A stretch of DNA of 33,608 nucleotides from assembly GCA_030587525.1 (NCBI GenBank), contig JAUQYW010000556.1:1-33608 (forward strand), read 5' to 3'. The stretch comes from Candidatus Sigynarchaeota archaeon (GTDB lineage: Archaea; Asgardarchaeota; Lokiarchaeia; Sigynarchaeales; Sigynarchaeaceae). The notes under the pieces are model-generated. The model did no database searches. It was not told the origin of the DNA and saw only the letters and a program-made list of their open reading frames with translations. Shown in pieces: positions 7,892 to 16,557 of the stretch (position 1 is the first letter of the stretch; each line of letters opens with the position of its first letter). Made by a program: the position numbers and the translations under genes.

Positions 7892-7918
7892 ATGAACATG
7901 AATATCGATGTGCATTGA
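7892..7918 (+). other. Possible 8-codon leader ORF overlapping the acyl-CoA synthetase start
   Basis: ATG at 7892, preceded by AAGG, opens a frame of eight codons (MNMNIDVH) whose TGA at 7916-7918 overlaps the ATG at 7918 by one base (TGATG). Such an arrangement can couple translation of the main gene to a short leader. It may equally be chance in an ATG-rich stretch. Confidence 0.25.
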
Positions 7919-9930
7919 TGATTATGAAACCAATAACGAAAGATACGACAAGCATCATCCGGTTTTTGCTCGATTCGGCGCGCAAGTATGCTGAGCTTGA
8001 TTGCATGCGGTATCTGAAACGAGGCGAGTACGTGGGCATCACGTGGGATGAGGTGCTCGCAATCACGAGGCTGTTTTCTCTTGGATTCCAAGCACTCGGC
8101 CTGGAACGCCAAGGCCGCGTCGCGCTCATGTCCAAAACGCGCTATGAATGGCGATTGATCGATTATGGCATCATGTTCGCCGGTGGCACCACGGTCACGA
8201 TTTATCCTTCGCTCACAGCAGCCCAGGTCGAATACATTATCAACGATTCGAAAAGCACCATGCTCGTTGTCGATGACGAGAGCAATCTCAGGAAAGCATT
8301 GAGGGCCCAGCCCAACTGCCCGGGCTTGAAATACATCATCATGATCGAGCCAATTCCCGACGAGGCAAAGGGAAAGGGGATTATCGGGCTCGATGACCTC
8401 GTCTCGAAGGGGGAGGCCTTCGCCAACGTTGCACAACCCGTGGCGAAAGAGATCCTCGTGAAATTATATAAGCAGAAAAAAATACTCGCAAAAAGCCGGG
8501 ACGAAGCGAAAATCGCGGAAATCCTCGCGCAACTGCATGAACTCGATAATGAAATCGCTACCACGACCAACGATCCCTTCATCTCCCGCTATCTTTCCGT
8601 GGAGGAGAAGGACATCGCCACGATTGTCTACACGTCGGGAACCACGGGAGTTCCGAAAGGCGCACTGCTCACTCACCACAACATGGCCTACAACGCGGTG
8701 CAGACATCTCAAGCTATTCCGATCAAGCAGGAAGACGTCACCTTGTCGTTCTTGCCCCTGTCCCACGTTCTCGAGCGGCAGGTCAGCCAATTCCTCGCAT
8801 CCTATATCGGTTTCACGGTTGCCTATGCACGCGACACGGATTCCGTCGTGGAAAATCTCGACCAGATCAAGCCCACCTTCATCACGAGCGTCCCGCGAAT
8901 CTACGAGAAGTTGTACAACCGCATCATGGCAGATCTCGCGGATAACGAGACCAAGAAAAAGATCTTCGACCACGCGACCGACTGGGGCTTGGAATACCAG
9001 ACCACGGTGCAAAAAGGTGGGGACGTGCCGGTCTCCCTCGCGTTGAAGAACATGCTGGTCGACAAGCTCGTCTTCGGAAAGATCCGTGACATCCTCGGCG
9101 GCCGGCTCCGCTTCATGTTCTCGGGCGGTGCTGCGCTGAACCCCGTGCTCGCCAAGTTCTTCTTCGCGGCCGGGTTCAAGATCATGGAAGGTTACGGGCT
9201 CACGGAAACGTCGCCGGTGCTCACGGTCAACCGCATCGATTCGATCCACGTCGGCACGGTTGGAAAGGTCATTGCCGACACCCAGGTCAAGATCGACGCC
9301 GACGGGGAAATCATCTGCAAGGGACCGCAAGTCTTCCCGGGCTACTGGAACAAGCCGCAAGAAACGGCCGATGCCTTCGACAAGGATGGCTGGTACCACA
9401 CGGGCGATCTCGGCACGTTCACGGAGGAAGGTGACCTCAAGATCACGGGCCGCAAGAAGCAAATCATCGTGATGCGGACCGGCAAGAAGGTTTCGCCCGT
9501 GATTGTCGAGGATGCGGTCACCCTCGATCGACACGTCTCCCACGTGTGCGTGCTCGGCGACGACATGAAGTATCTCATCGCCATCGTGGAGCCCAACTTC
9601 GAGTACCTCGGCGAGTGGCTCGAAAAGAATAACCTCACCAAGTTCAAGCCCGACGACTTCAAGGTGTTCAAGGGCATGTCCAAGGAGCAGTTCCAAGAAG
9701 TCCTTGTCCGGCGCAAGAAGGTCATCGAGATGCCGGAGGTTATCGAATTCTACAACCAGATCCTCAAGGAGACCCAGAAGAACCTCAGCGAGTACGAGCA
9801 AATCAAGCGTTACGCACTCGTGGCAGATGAATGGAACGAATACAACATGCTCACGCCGAGCTTGAAAATGAAGCGCAAGGACATCATCGAAAAATACAAG
9901 GCCGACATTGCCAAGATCTACGTCGATTGA
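7918..9930 (+). CDS. Long-chain acyl-CoA synthetase (AMP-forming, FadD15-like)
   Basis: This ANL-superfamily ligase activates fatty acids to acyl-CoA through an acyl-AMP. It has 670 residues, with start ATG at 7918 (TTG at 7915 and ATG at 7924 are alternatives). Motifs: phosphate-binding YTSGTTGVPKG (~residues 237-247), YGLTETSP (426-433), YHTGDLG (~493-499), hinge GRKKQIIV (511-518), and a C-terminal SLKMKRKDI with the catalytic-type lysine. Compared with typical FadD15 proteins, a lysine-rich helical insert of ~45 residues (EILVKLYKQKKILAKSRDEA onward) precedes the phosphate-binding motif. It is the first gene of an operon with two giant CPBP-like membrane proteins; the gap to the next gene is 16 nt. 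An A/T-rich TATA-like element lies at 7851-7861. Confidence 0.93.
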   Translation: MIMKPITKDTTSIIRFLLDSARKYAELDCMRYLKRGEYVGITWDEVLAITRLFSLGFQALGLERQGRVALMSKTRYEWRLIDYGIMFAGGTTVTIYPSLTAAQVEYIINDSKSTMLVVDDESNLRKALRAQPNCPGLKYIIMIEPIPDEAKGKGIIGLDDLVSKGEAFANVAQPVAKEILVKLYKQKKILAKSRDEAKIAEILAQLHELDNEIATTTNDPFISRYLSVEEKDIATIVYTSGTTGVPKGALLTHHNMAYNAVQTSQAIPIKQEDVTLSFLPLSHVLERQVSQFLASYIGFTVAYARDTDSVVENLDQIKPTFITSVPRIYEKLYNRIMADLADNETKKKIFDHATDWGLEYQTTVQKGGDVPVSLALKNMLVDKLVFGKIRDILGGRLRFMFSGGAALNPVLAKFFFAAGFKIMEGYGLTETSPVLTVNRIDSIHVGTVGKVIADTQVKIDADGEIICKGPQVFPGYWNKPQETADAFDKDGWYHTGDLGTFTEEGDLKITGRKKQIIVMRTGKKVSPVIVEDAVTLDRHVSHVCVLGDDMKYLIAIVEPNFEYLGEWLEKNNLTKFKPDDFKVFKGMSKEQFQEVLVRRKKVIEMPEVIEFYNQILKETQKNLSEYEQIKRYALVADEWNEYNMLTPSLKMKRKDIIEKYKADIAKIYVD

Positions 9931-9936
9931 GGGAGG
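9931..9936 (+). promoter_or_regulatory. Shine-Dalgarno GGGAGG that fixes the next start
   Basis: GGGAGG sits 10 nt before ATG 9947, directly after the acyl-CoA synthetase stop. It argues for 9947 over the upstream in-frame ATG at 9908, which lies inside the preceding gene. Confidence 0.75.
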
Positions 9937-9946
9937 CCGGAAGACC

Positions 9947-12817
9947 ATGGCAAAAATAATGAACCCGATCGACGAGCAATACTGGCAAGAGATATGGACC
10001 GCCTACGATCAGGAGCGTATGCTGGCGAAGCGCCTCGGCCGCGAGAGCGCGAAAATAAAGTTCAAGATAGCACTGTTGGCAATCGCGTTGCTCGTGTTCT
10101 TCACGATCCCCATGATCCCCTTCTTCGGTGGTGCCCGGCTCGTCTCGCTCGCTGAATTTTTCACGTTCGAGGGATACAATCTCGATGACAAGATACGGGG
10201 AACGTTTCCCAATCCTTTAGACTATTACTTTTATTGCCAATTCATCTACAAGTGGTTTGGCTATGCCAGCGCCGCGTGCTTGCTGTATTGGGCGTTCTTC
10301 ATCAATCCCTACGAGAAGATGGGCAAGCGCGATGTGCGGGCATATATCCACGACATGATCTACGACGAGCCCAAGCACCCCGGCGTGTTCTTGAAAAAAG
10401 CCTTGAAAGAGGAGCGGTACCGATGGGCTGGCTTCTTCTACATGTGGTGCGTTGGCTATCTCATCTGCACGATACAAGAGGCTCCCCAATGGTCGTGGAT
10501 CGCCGAGCACCAGTATTACTGGCTACACCCGTGGTCCACGGCGTCTTTGCCATCACCGGTCGTGCCGATCGCGCTGATCTCGCTGCTGGTCGTCAATGTC
10601 GTGTTCGCGCTGTTCATCGGCATGGCCAAGCCCAGGAGCAAGTCAGGTTCGGCCAAGAAGACCGCGACGCTCGGGATCATCGGGGCGTGCACGTTCGTGA
10701 CGATTTTGATCGCCGTGCTCAACGCGAGCAGCTTGCAACTCTTCGTGGATCGCTGGGAGGAGTACGCGATCCGCTATCCCGAAAACCCGCTCGACACGGG
10801 GCCGGAATACTTCATCAATTACAATGTCCTGTTCTGGACGCTCGGCATGATCCTTTCCGCGCTCGGCGGGTGGCTCTTCCCGCTGTGCTGCACGACCTAC
10901 CAGAACCTTCGCTTCCGCAAGATCATCGACGGGGCATACCACAATGTCCTCGAAAAATACGATACGCCGTGGGAGCACGCGCCGCTGCGGGTGAAGAACA
11001 ACGAGATCGAAAAGCGGAAGCAGTTCATCCCCAAGTTTTCGGCGTTCGAGCTCGCGTTCTTCTTCGGGCTCTTCCTCGTGTCATTCTGGGGCTTTTATTT
11101 CTACTGGGCAGACGTGCTGCCGAACCTGCTCATGCGGAACATCGGTATCGGCATCATGGCGTTCGAGGTCATCTGGGCGCTGATCCTTTCCCCGATCGTG
11201 CACCACAAGCTCGAGCGGGACACGACGTACCAGGGAAAGGGCGTCGCCTGGGTGCTGTCCGAGGATCGCGGCATCGGTGCGTGGCAAAAATACTGGAAAC
11301 TGGTCGGGGCATACGAGAGCAAGGGGATACCGGACGATCAGATCGAGCGAAAGAAGACCCTCGACATTGCGAAGCATCTTACCGTGCTGCTCCTCGTTTC
11401 CACGGTCTGCTTGCTCGGGTGCACCGGCGTAGTTGCAGATGTATTCGGAGGGGAACCGTATAATGTCATCACGGCATTTGCAGTTTCTTACTTGCTCGTG
11501 GCGCTGTTTTACATCCTGGAGCTTTCACGACTGCACAAGAACATGGTGCTTGGCAAGCGAGGTTTCGAACATAAGGGTCGTATCAAGCAACTCGTCGGCT
11601 TGGCAATCTTTTTAATCATCGTGACCATTGGAGCCATCGCCGCATTGGCTTACGAGAGCATTTCCGATGCTTTCGATGACACGAATGCATTGATAGACGA
11701 TGCGATTGTTCCGCTTGCTGTGGTCATCGCGATAGTGATCCTCTTCTACATGCTTATTTGGCCACTCTCGGTGCGGTTCAGTTTCATCAAGAACGACAGG
11801 AAGTTCTGGAAAAACTGGAAGGTCAAGAAGGTGGACAGGCTCCCCGAGGCAGAGCGTGCGAAGGTCTTGCCCGCGAAACGCCTCGCGTGGGTGCTGAGCG
11901 GCATCTTTGCCTTGTGGGGCTGCGGCGCCGGCATGTACGAGCAAGCGGTGTACGAACTTTTCGCCGGTTTCCTCCACGTGACCAACGCCGCCATCAATGG
12001 CATGTTCGCGGTCATATACATGGTCATCGCGCCGATCTTGCTGCTGTATGCAGTGTCGATCCTCAAGTTCAACGACCCAAAGGATCCTGAACGTGGTAAA
12101 AAACGCATTTACGGCATCTTGCTCGAAATATTCCTGGCATGCCTTGTGCTCGGCATCGCCGACGTGTTCAATCGCACTGGTGACAAGGTTGCGATATTGT
12201 TCCTGTCGACGACGCCGTTCGACGTGCTGAAGGTTGCCGGCGTGGGCATTGGGGTATTGGGTGGCGTGATCCTCGCGTTGAACCTGGGTTGCTTCCCGAT
12301 CTTCGTCCGGCTTGGGGACTTGTACAAGTCCATCCCCGACTTGCTCAAGATCGTGCTCATCGGGTCGATCTTGCTGCCTATCTGGAATTACTTGTGCCAA
12401 TGGTTTCTCACGGATCCGCGGTTGCACTGGTCCTGGCTATCGGGGCCGACGCAAGATCCAGTATATCTCAGGGATCACTTCCTTATAGGCTCGGTATTTT
12501 ACGGAATCGGGGGGTACTTTTTCTGGGGCTGGGTACAAGAGATGCTATTCCTCGGGTACTTCTGCTGGCTCTTGTATAAGATCCAGCCAAATAAATATAT
12601 AAACGCGGTGCTAACGGCGCTATTATTCATGATGTTCCACTGGGATAACGTAGCTTTGATGATTGGGACCGCTGCAGGCGCTTTATTCTGGGCGATGTGG
12701 TGGGGCGAGCGTCGCAACCTCTTTATCCTTGGTTGGACGCATGGCTTCAACGGGACCCTCGTTGATTGGCTCATTCCGATGAGCATGAGTGTTGGCCCAG
12801 GAGTGCACGGAGGTTGA
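9947..12817 (+). CDS. Giant polytopic membrane protein with degenerate C-terminal CPBP (CAAX protease-like) domain, paralogue A
   Basis: The protein has 956 residues and roughly 20 hydrophobic segments separated by charged cytoplasmic loops. The last ~130 residues resemble the CPBP/Abi family (type II CAAX prenyl endopeptidase-like). Motif 2 (FxxxH) is present as FMMFH (F894, H898). Motif 3 appears as HGFNG (H932, N935), with the Asn one position earlier than usual. Motif 1, normally EExxxR, reads QEMLFLG (Q864, E865), so the first glutamate, known to be catalytic in Rce1, and the arginine are both lost. Proteolysis is therefore doubtful; a binding or scaffold role is likelier. The second paralogue follows 5 nt downstream. 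Coupling to an acyl-CoA synthetase suggests a lipid or membrane-protein modification role, an inference. Confidence 0.75.
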   Translation: MAKIMNPIDEQYWQEIWTAYDQERMLAKRLGRESAKIKFKIALLAIALLVFFTIPMIPFFGGARLVSLAEFFTFEGYNLDDKIRGTFPNPLDYYFYCQFIYKWFGYASAACLLYWAFFINPYEKMGKRDVRAYIHDMIYDEPKHPGVFLKKALKEERYRWAGFFYMWCVGYLICTIQEAPQWSWIAEHQYYWLHPWSTASLPSPVVPIALISLLVVNVVFALFIGMAKPRSKSGSAKKTATLGIIGACTFVTILIAVLNASSLQLFVDRWEEYAIRYPENPLDTGPEYFINYNVLFWTLGMILSALGGWLFPLCCTTYQNLRFRKIIDGAYHNVLEKYDTPWEHAPLRVKNNEIEKRKQFIPKFSAFELAFFFGLFLVSFWGFYFYWADVLPNLLMRNIGIGIMAFEVIWALILSPIVHHKLERDTTYQGKGVAWVLSEDRGIGAWQKYWKLVGAYESKGIPDDQIERKKTLDIAKHLTVLLLVSTVCLLGCTGVVADVFGGEPYNVITAFAVSYLLVALFYILELSRLHKNMVLGKRGFEHKGRIKQLVGLAIFLIIVTIGAIAALAYESISDAFDDTNALIDDAIVPLAVVIAIVILFYMLIWPLSVRFSFIKNDRKFWKNWKVKKVDRLPEAERAKVLPAKRLAWVLSGIFALWGCGAGMYEQAVYELFAGFLHVTNAAINGMFAVIYMVIAPILLLYAVSILKFNDPKDPERGKKRIYGILLEIFLACLVLGIADVFNRTGDKVAILFLSTTPFDVLKVAGVGIGVLGGVILALNLGCFPIFVRLGDLYKSIPDLLKIVLIGSILLPIWNYLCQWFLTDPRLHWSWLSGPTQDPVYLRDHFLIGSVFYGIGGYFFWGWVQEMLFLGYFCWLLYKIQPNKYINAVLTALLFMMFHWDNVALMIGTAAGALFWAMWWGERRNLFILGWTHGFNGTLVDWLIPMSMSVGPGVHGG
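12809..12813 (+). promoter_or_regulatory. Shine-Dalgarno GGAGG that fixes the start of paralogue B
   Basis: GGAGG lies 9 nt before ATG 12823 and overlaps the last codons of the preceding gene. It supports 12823 rather than the upstream in-frame ATG at 12766. Confidence 0.75.
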
Positions 12818-12822
12818 GAAAC

Positions 12823-15180
12823 ATGGAAGTAAGAGAACAAGAAAAAGAATTGGAAAAAGAATTGAAGGACGACTTCGGGCTCAAGGATTACCAGGTCGAC
12901 ACCATCAACGAGCGTTCCAGCCTGTATTTCCAGGATAGATCGTGGGAAGCGGACGTGAAAGCTGCGAAGAAAGCCATGGACATGCTCATCATCGGCATCT
13001 CCGTGTTCGCGTTCTGCTTGGTGTTCCTCTTCTGTACCGTGTATCTTGGCATCTTCCCGTTCATATACCTCTACATCGGCGCCCAGTGGTTCGTGCTGTT
13101 CTGGCGGTTCGTGATTTCCCCGCTCCGGCACCACGCGTTTTCATCTACCGAGTTGTTAGTGAAATATCGCTGTTACCTCGTTCAAGAGAAGCGATGGAAA
13201 GCGTTCCTCAAGGATGACAAGTACAAGATCCTCGCGCTCATCTACATGCTGCTCGACTTCATGGTGATTTGCTCGGTTTTTGACACGCCGCGCATGCTCC
13301 CCTACCTCAACAACATCATCTTCGACCGGGGAGAGTACCCGCTATCGACCATCACGAGCCTCGTCCCCGGGGTCGTGATCATCGGGCTCGTGATCAACGT
13401 GTTCGGCGCCATCCTGGTCGCCAAGTACGAGGGCACCGAGAAGGGAACTGGCCGGAAGATCAAGATGCCCATGGCGAGGAACTTGCTCCTAATCTGCGTC
13501 ATCGCGTCGGTCATCGCGCTCATGATCCTCGGCATGTCATCGGCCACCGAGTTCACCGCGTTCATGAAGCCCTCGCCCTCCAGTGAGAGCTGGCTCTATT
13601 ACTTCGACGACGAGCAGCCCATGTTCCGGGCGCGCCTCGCCGTGTTCACTTACTACGGCATCGTGTACGCCGGCGCGGTGTTCCTCGCGTTCATGGCGGT
13701 GTCCGGCCTCACGGTCATGGAATCCATGCTCGTGCTCGGCCGGCTCAACCGCCATTGGAGCCGCACCAAGCCCGTCGAAAAGAACTGGGAATTCCAGCCC
13801 ACCGCGCGACGGCAGGCGAGAATGATCGCCGACAAGATCAAGACGCGGAAGGTTGCCCTCGCGGAAATCGGTATCTTCTGCGTGGGTGCCATCCTCGCTA
13901 TGTGGCTGTTTATGAAATGGGGCGGGGAGATCATGGACATCGAGTGGATGAACATAACCTCCTACGTGCTCCTCGGGCTCATCGCCATCTGGTACATCAT
14001 CTTTTCGCCCATTTACCATGCGAAGAAGGACGGGCGCTACCATTACCCGACGGCCAAGCACAACATCGGCTATGCCATGTTCGACGAGCGTGGCCTGGGC
14101 TCGTTCAAGTATTACTTCCGCGAGGTCTTCAAGAAGAAGCGGAGCCTCGTGCTCTGGACGCTGTACTGGTTCCTCATGCTCACGTCCGTATTCAACTTCA
14201 ACGAGCTTAAGCTGTCCATGATGAACTGGAGAGCCGTGTTCGAGAATGCTTCCACGGTGCCTGCAGGCGTCATCATTAACTTCTCCAACTACTTCATCAC
14301 AGCGCCGAACGACGTCGCGCTGAGCATCGTGCTCTTCGACACGGTCTTGACCATCATCGCCTTCATCGCAGCGCTGGGAAAAACCAAGGACCAATTCAAG
14401 GGTAGCACGTTCTGGTGCACCTTCAACAAAGCCTTGGTCGGCCTCGTGATGGTGGCGTGCTTCTTCTGGATCACGAAGATCCCGCAGATCACGAGTGCCG
14501 TAAACTTGCTGTCCCTCCAATTTCTCACGGCGATTGGCGTAACCGTGCTATTCTTTGGCATTGCCGCCGTCGTCTTGATCTTTTTCGTGATCCCCTTCAT
14601 CGTGAAATTCGACAATCTCGGGGCGCCGAAAAAGGAAATCGTCATCCAAATCGCCATGACCATCGTGCTCGTGTGGGTTGTCTTACTGGTATTCGATTTC
14701 GTTCTGCCGATGACCGGCGTGGATGGCCAGCCCATCAACTACGGCTACCCGTTTACACACCTCGGTTCGGACTACGAGGTGCAAACCTTGGTCGATAACT
14801 TCGATCTCGGCGTGTTTTTGATGGAATGGTTCGGCAGGTACATCACGTGGGGAACCGTTCAGCAATTCCTGTTCATGAGCATCTTCCTCACCTTGTGGAG
14901 GAAGGTATTCCCGCGGTCGAAAGGGTACATGGTCGCGTTCGGGACCTCGTGCATCTTCGGCGTGATACACGCGGTTGATTGGCCGCTCATGCTGTTCACG
15001 TTCATCGCCGGGCAATTCTGGGCGAAGTACTGGGACGCGGAATACTACGACAAGACCACGGGTCGTACCATGCGCGGCAACAACTTGCTGTTGTGGGGCC
15101 TCCTGCACGGGTTTGGAGGCTCGATCATCTATTTCCTGATGCCGTTCATAGTCGCCGTAGGACCCTTCAATTTAGGCTAA
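12823..15180 (+). CDS. Giant polytopic membrane protein with degenerate C-terminal CPBP domain, paralogue B
   Basis: The protein has 785 residues. It opens with a charged helix (KELEKELKDDFGLKDYQV) and then about 15 or more hydrophobic segments. It shares architecture with the gene just upstream, including internal loops of the form Y/FSPIYHAK...DERGLGSFKYY versus LSPIVHHK...EDRGIGAWQKY. The C-terminal CPBP-like region keeps motif 2 as FGVIH (F712, H716) and a motif 3 histidine in LLHGFGG (H762), but motif 1 is VQQFLFM (Q680, Q681): both glutamates and the arginine are gone, as is the motif 3 Asn. It is thus more degenerate than paralogue A. A T-run just after the stop ends the operon. Confidence 0.75.
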   Translation: MEVREQEKELEKELKDDFGLKDYQVDTINERSSLYFQDRSWEADVKAAKKAMDMLIIGISVFAFCLVFLFCTVYLGIFPFIYLYIGAQWFVLFWRFVISPLRHHAFSSTELLVKYRCYLVQEKRWKAFLKDDKYKILALIYMLLDFMVICSVFDTPRMLPYLNNIIFDRGEYPLSTITSLVPGVVIIGLVINVFGAILVAKYEGTEKGTGRKIKMPMARNLLLICVIASVIALMILGMSSATEFTAFMKPSPSSESWLYYFDDEQPMFRARLAVFTYYGIVYAGAVFLAFMAVSGLTVMESMLVLGRLNRHWSRTKPVEKNWEFQPTARRQARMIADKIKTRKVALAEIGIFCVGAILAMWLFMKWGGEIMDIEWMNITSYVLLGLIAIWYIIFSPIYHAKKDGRYHYPTAKHNIGYAMFDERGLGSFKYYFREVFKKKRSLVLWTLYWFLMLTSVFNFNELKLSMMNWRAVFENASTVPAGVIINFSNYFITAPNDVALSIVLFDTVLTIIAFIAALGKTKDQFKGSTFWCTFNKALVGLVMVACFFWITKIPQITSAVNLLSLQFLTAIGVTVLFFGIAAVVLIFFVIPFIVKFDNLGAPKKEIVIQIAMTIVLVWVVLLVFDFVLPMTGVDGQPINYGYPFTHLGSDYEVQTLVDNFDLGVFLMEWFGRYITWGTVQQFLFMSIFLTLWRKVFPRSKGYMVAFGTSCIFGVIHAVDWPLMLFTFIAGQFWAKYWDAEYYDKTTGRTMRGNNLLLWGLLHGFGGSIIYFLMPFIVAVGPFNLG

Positions 15181-15189
15181 AAAATCTGC

Positions 15190-15203
15190 TACTCTTTTTT
15201 CTT
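15190..15203 (+). terminator. T-run terminator after the acyl-CoA synthetase/CPBP operon
   Basis: A T-rich run (CTCTTTTTTCTT) starts about 12 nt after the stop of paralogue B, without a hairpin, as expected for archaeal termination. Confidence 0.5.
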
Positions 15204-15297
15204 AAATGTTGTTTACACCTATTTCTCATAGGATAGAAAATAAGATATGCCACTTATCGTGTGATAGATAGTGAACGTGGAACGTCGTGTGGCAACC

Positions 15298-15477
15298 ATG
15301 GACAAGCGCGAGTGGGCAGGCTGGCTCTTGCTGTGCGCCTTTTTCTGGGTCGTGATCGAGGTCGCGTTTCTCGTGACCGGCGTGTCCGGCATGCTCCCGC
15401 TGGTGTGGGCAATCTTCTTGCCACCCATCATCGCCTTCGCCGTCATGCTCCTTTTGATCGCCTACAAGCATCTTTGA
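15298..15477 (+). CDS. 59-residue two-TM peptide
   Basis: A short frame encodes MDKREWAG followed by two hydrophobic segments (WLLLCAFFWVVIEVAFLVTG and LPLVWAIFLPPIIAFAVMLLLI) and the end YKHL. A charged start, two transmembrane helices with a short Gly/Ser turn and GC-rich third positions make it a believable gene. GTG at 15271 would add nine residues. The stop TGA (15475-15477) is in the same frame as the PfkB kinase that follows, and its bases form part of that gene's ribosome binding site, so the two are probably one operon. I do not recognise a family. Confidence 0.6.
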   Translation: MDKREWAGWLLLCAFFWVVIEVAFLVTGVSGMLPLVWAIFLPPIIAFAVMLLLIAYKHL

Positions 15478-15486
15478 GGGAAGCAG

Positions 15487-16512
15487 ATCACGGCGAAAAA
15501 AGGCAAAGCACAGGGCGCAACTAGCATCTATTGCATCTTGCTCAACCCCACCATCGACCACGTGCATGAGGTCGAGCATTTCAAGGTGGGCGGCACGTTC
15601 AAGATCAAGGCGACGCAGGTCTTTCCCGTCGGCAAAGCAATCTCGGTCGCACTGGGGCTGCGCACGCTGGACGAGCATCCATCCGTCATTGCCTTGATCG
15701 GCAAGGATGATATCGACACGTATCGCAAGTTCTTGCAGAGCAATTCGATCCCAGCAACGTTGGTCCCCGTGGATGGCGCAACTCGCCACAACACGACCAT
15801 CGTTGACCCGCTGGAAGGCACGGTCACCCACTTGCGCGAGGCAGGGTTCACGGCGGGGAAGAAACACGTGCAGGCCATCGAAAAAACGATTAAATCACTT
15901 CCACGGGTCAATCCTTGCTGGGTGCTTTTTTCCGGGAGCCTCCCGCCGGGCCTCCCCGACGACACTTATGCAAGGCTGGTCAATTATTGCGACAATCTCG
16001 GGTTCAAAACCCTTATTGATGTTTCGGGAATGCCATTAAAGAAGATTATGGAACAACACAAGCTATGCGTCTTGAAGATCAACAACATCGAGCTCGATTA
16101 TTTGCTGGGACGGCATCCCGACGACACTGAGAAAAAAGAAGATACCAGGCCGCTTTCTGCAGAGGACTTGAGCTCGATCGCCCGCGACGCGAGAAAATTG
16201 CTGGATGACCGCATGGAATGCGTCTCGATCACGCTCGGCGCGGAAGGCGGCTTGTACGTCATGAAGGCCGGGGCTTACCATGGTAAGATCCAAGACCCAT
16301 CCGGCATCAAGGTTGTGAACACGGTCGGCGCTGGCGACGCATATTTCGCGGGGATGATCCACGCCATGCTGCACGGCGAGCAACCGGCAGCCGTGCTCAC
16401 GGAAGCCATCGCGAGCGCCACGGCCAAGATTCTCGTGCACGGGGCTGGCATCTTCTCGAAGGCGGATCACGATGCCTTCACCGCCCGCGTTCGAGTGACC
16501 AAGCTGCCGTGA
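15487..16512 (+). CDS. PfkB-family sugar kinase (1-phosphofructokinase / tagatose-6-phosphate kinase-like) with no standard start codon
   Basis: PfkB-fold kinases phosphorylate sugars or sugar phosphates with ATP. Signatures: LLNPTIDHV at the first strand, VGKAISVALGL (a variant of the usual GGKGxNVA), LFSGSLPPGLP, LKINNIELDYLLG, and the anion-hole/catalytic NTVGAGDAYFAGM. These fit the 1-phosphofructokinase/LacC subgroup best. The first β-strand (IYCILLNP) lies upstream of the earliest standard start in frame, TTG at 15538. The open frame back to the previous stop at 15477 holds no ATG, GTG or TTG before it. A strong GAGGGA (15476-15481) sits 5 nt before ATC at 15487, so ATC is the best-placed start; this could be a real near-cognate start or a base error for ATG. 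If TTG 15538 is used, the strand is truncated. Confidence 0.85.
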   Translation: MTAKKGKAQGATSIYCILLNPTIDHVHEVEHFKVGGTFKIKATQVFPVGKAISVALGLRTLDEHPSVIALIGKDDIDTYRKFLQSNSIPATLVPVDGATRHNTTIVDPLEGTVTHLREAGFTAGKKHVQAIEKTIKSLPRVNPCWVLFSGSLPPGLPDDTYARLVNYCDNLGFKTLIDVSGMPLKKIMEQHKLCVLKINNIELDYLLGRHPDDTEKKEDTRPLSAEDLSSIARDARKLLDDRMECVSITLGAEGGLYVMKAGAYHGKIQDPSGIKVVNTVGAGDAYFAGMIHAMLHGEQPAAVLTEAIASATAKILVHGAGIFSKADHDAFTARVRVTKLP

Positions 16513-16532
16513 AATCCAGCCCGAGCGCCACC

Positions 16533-16541
16533 AAATTTAAG
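16533..16541 (+). promoter_or_regulatory. TATA-like element of the surface-protein gene
   Basis: AAATTTAAG is centred about 21 nt before ATG 16558, and no Shine-Dalgarno sequence precedes that ATG. This fits a very short or absent leader. Confidence 0.45.
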
Positions 16542-16557
16542 GCTTGTATCTCTTATT

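Noticed and set aside
8464..9948. Long minus-strand frame (494 residues) opposite the acyl-CoA synthetase
   Set aside because: It is an antisense shadow of a GC-rich gene with clear ligase motifs. Its sequence is rich in Asp, His, Val, Leu and Arg, with no domain-like segments.
10234..11463. 409-residue plus-strand frame inside the first giant CPBP-like gene
   Set aside because: It is an out-of-frame, Arg/His/Ala-rich translation with no hydrophobic pattern; the membrane protein frame is the real one.
15271..16512. Selenocysteine or read-through fusion of the membrane peptide and the PfkB kinase at TGA 15475
   Set aside because: The same frame is suggestive, but a ribosome binding site overlaps the stop, no recoding hairpin is evident, and the peptide ends naturally after its second helix.
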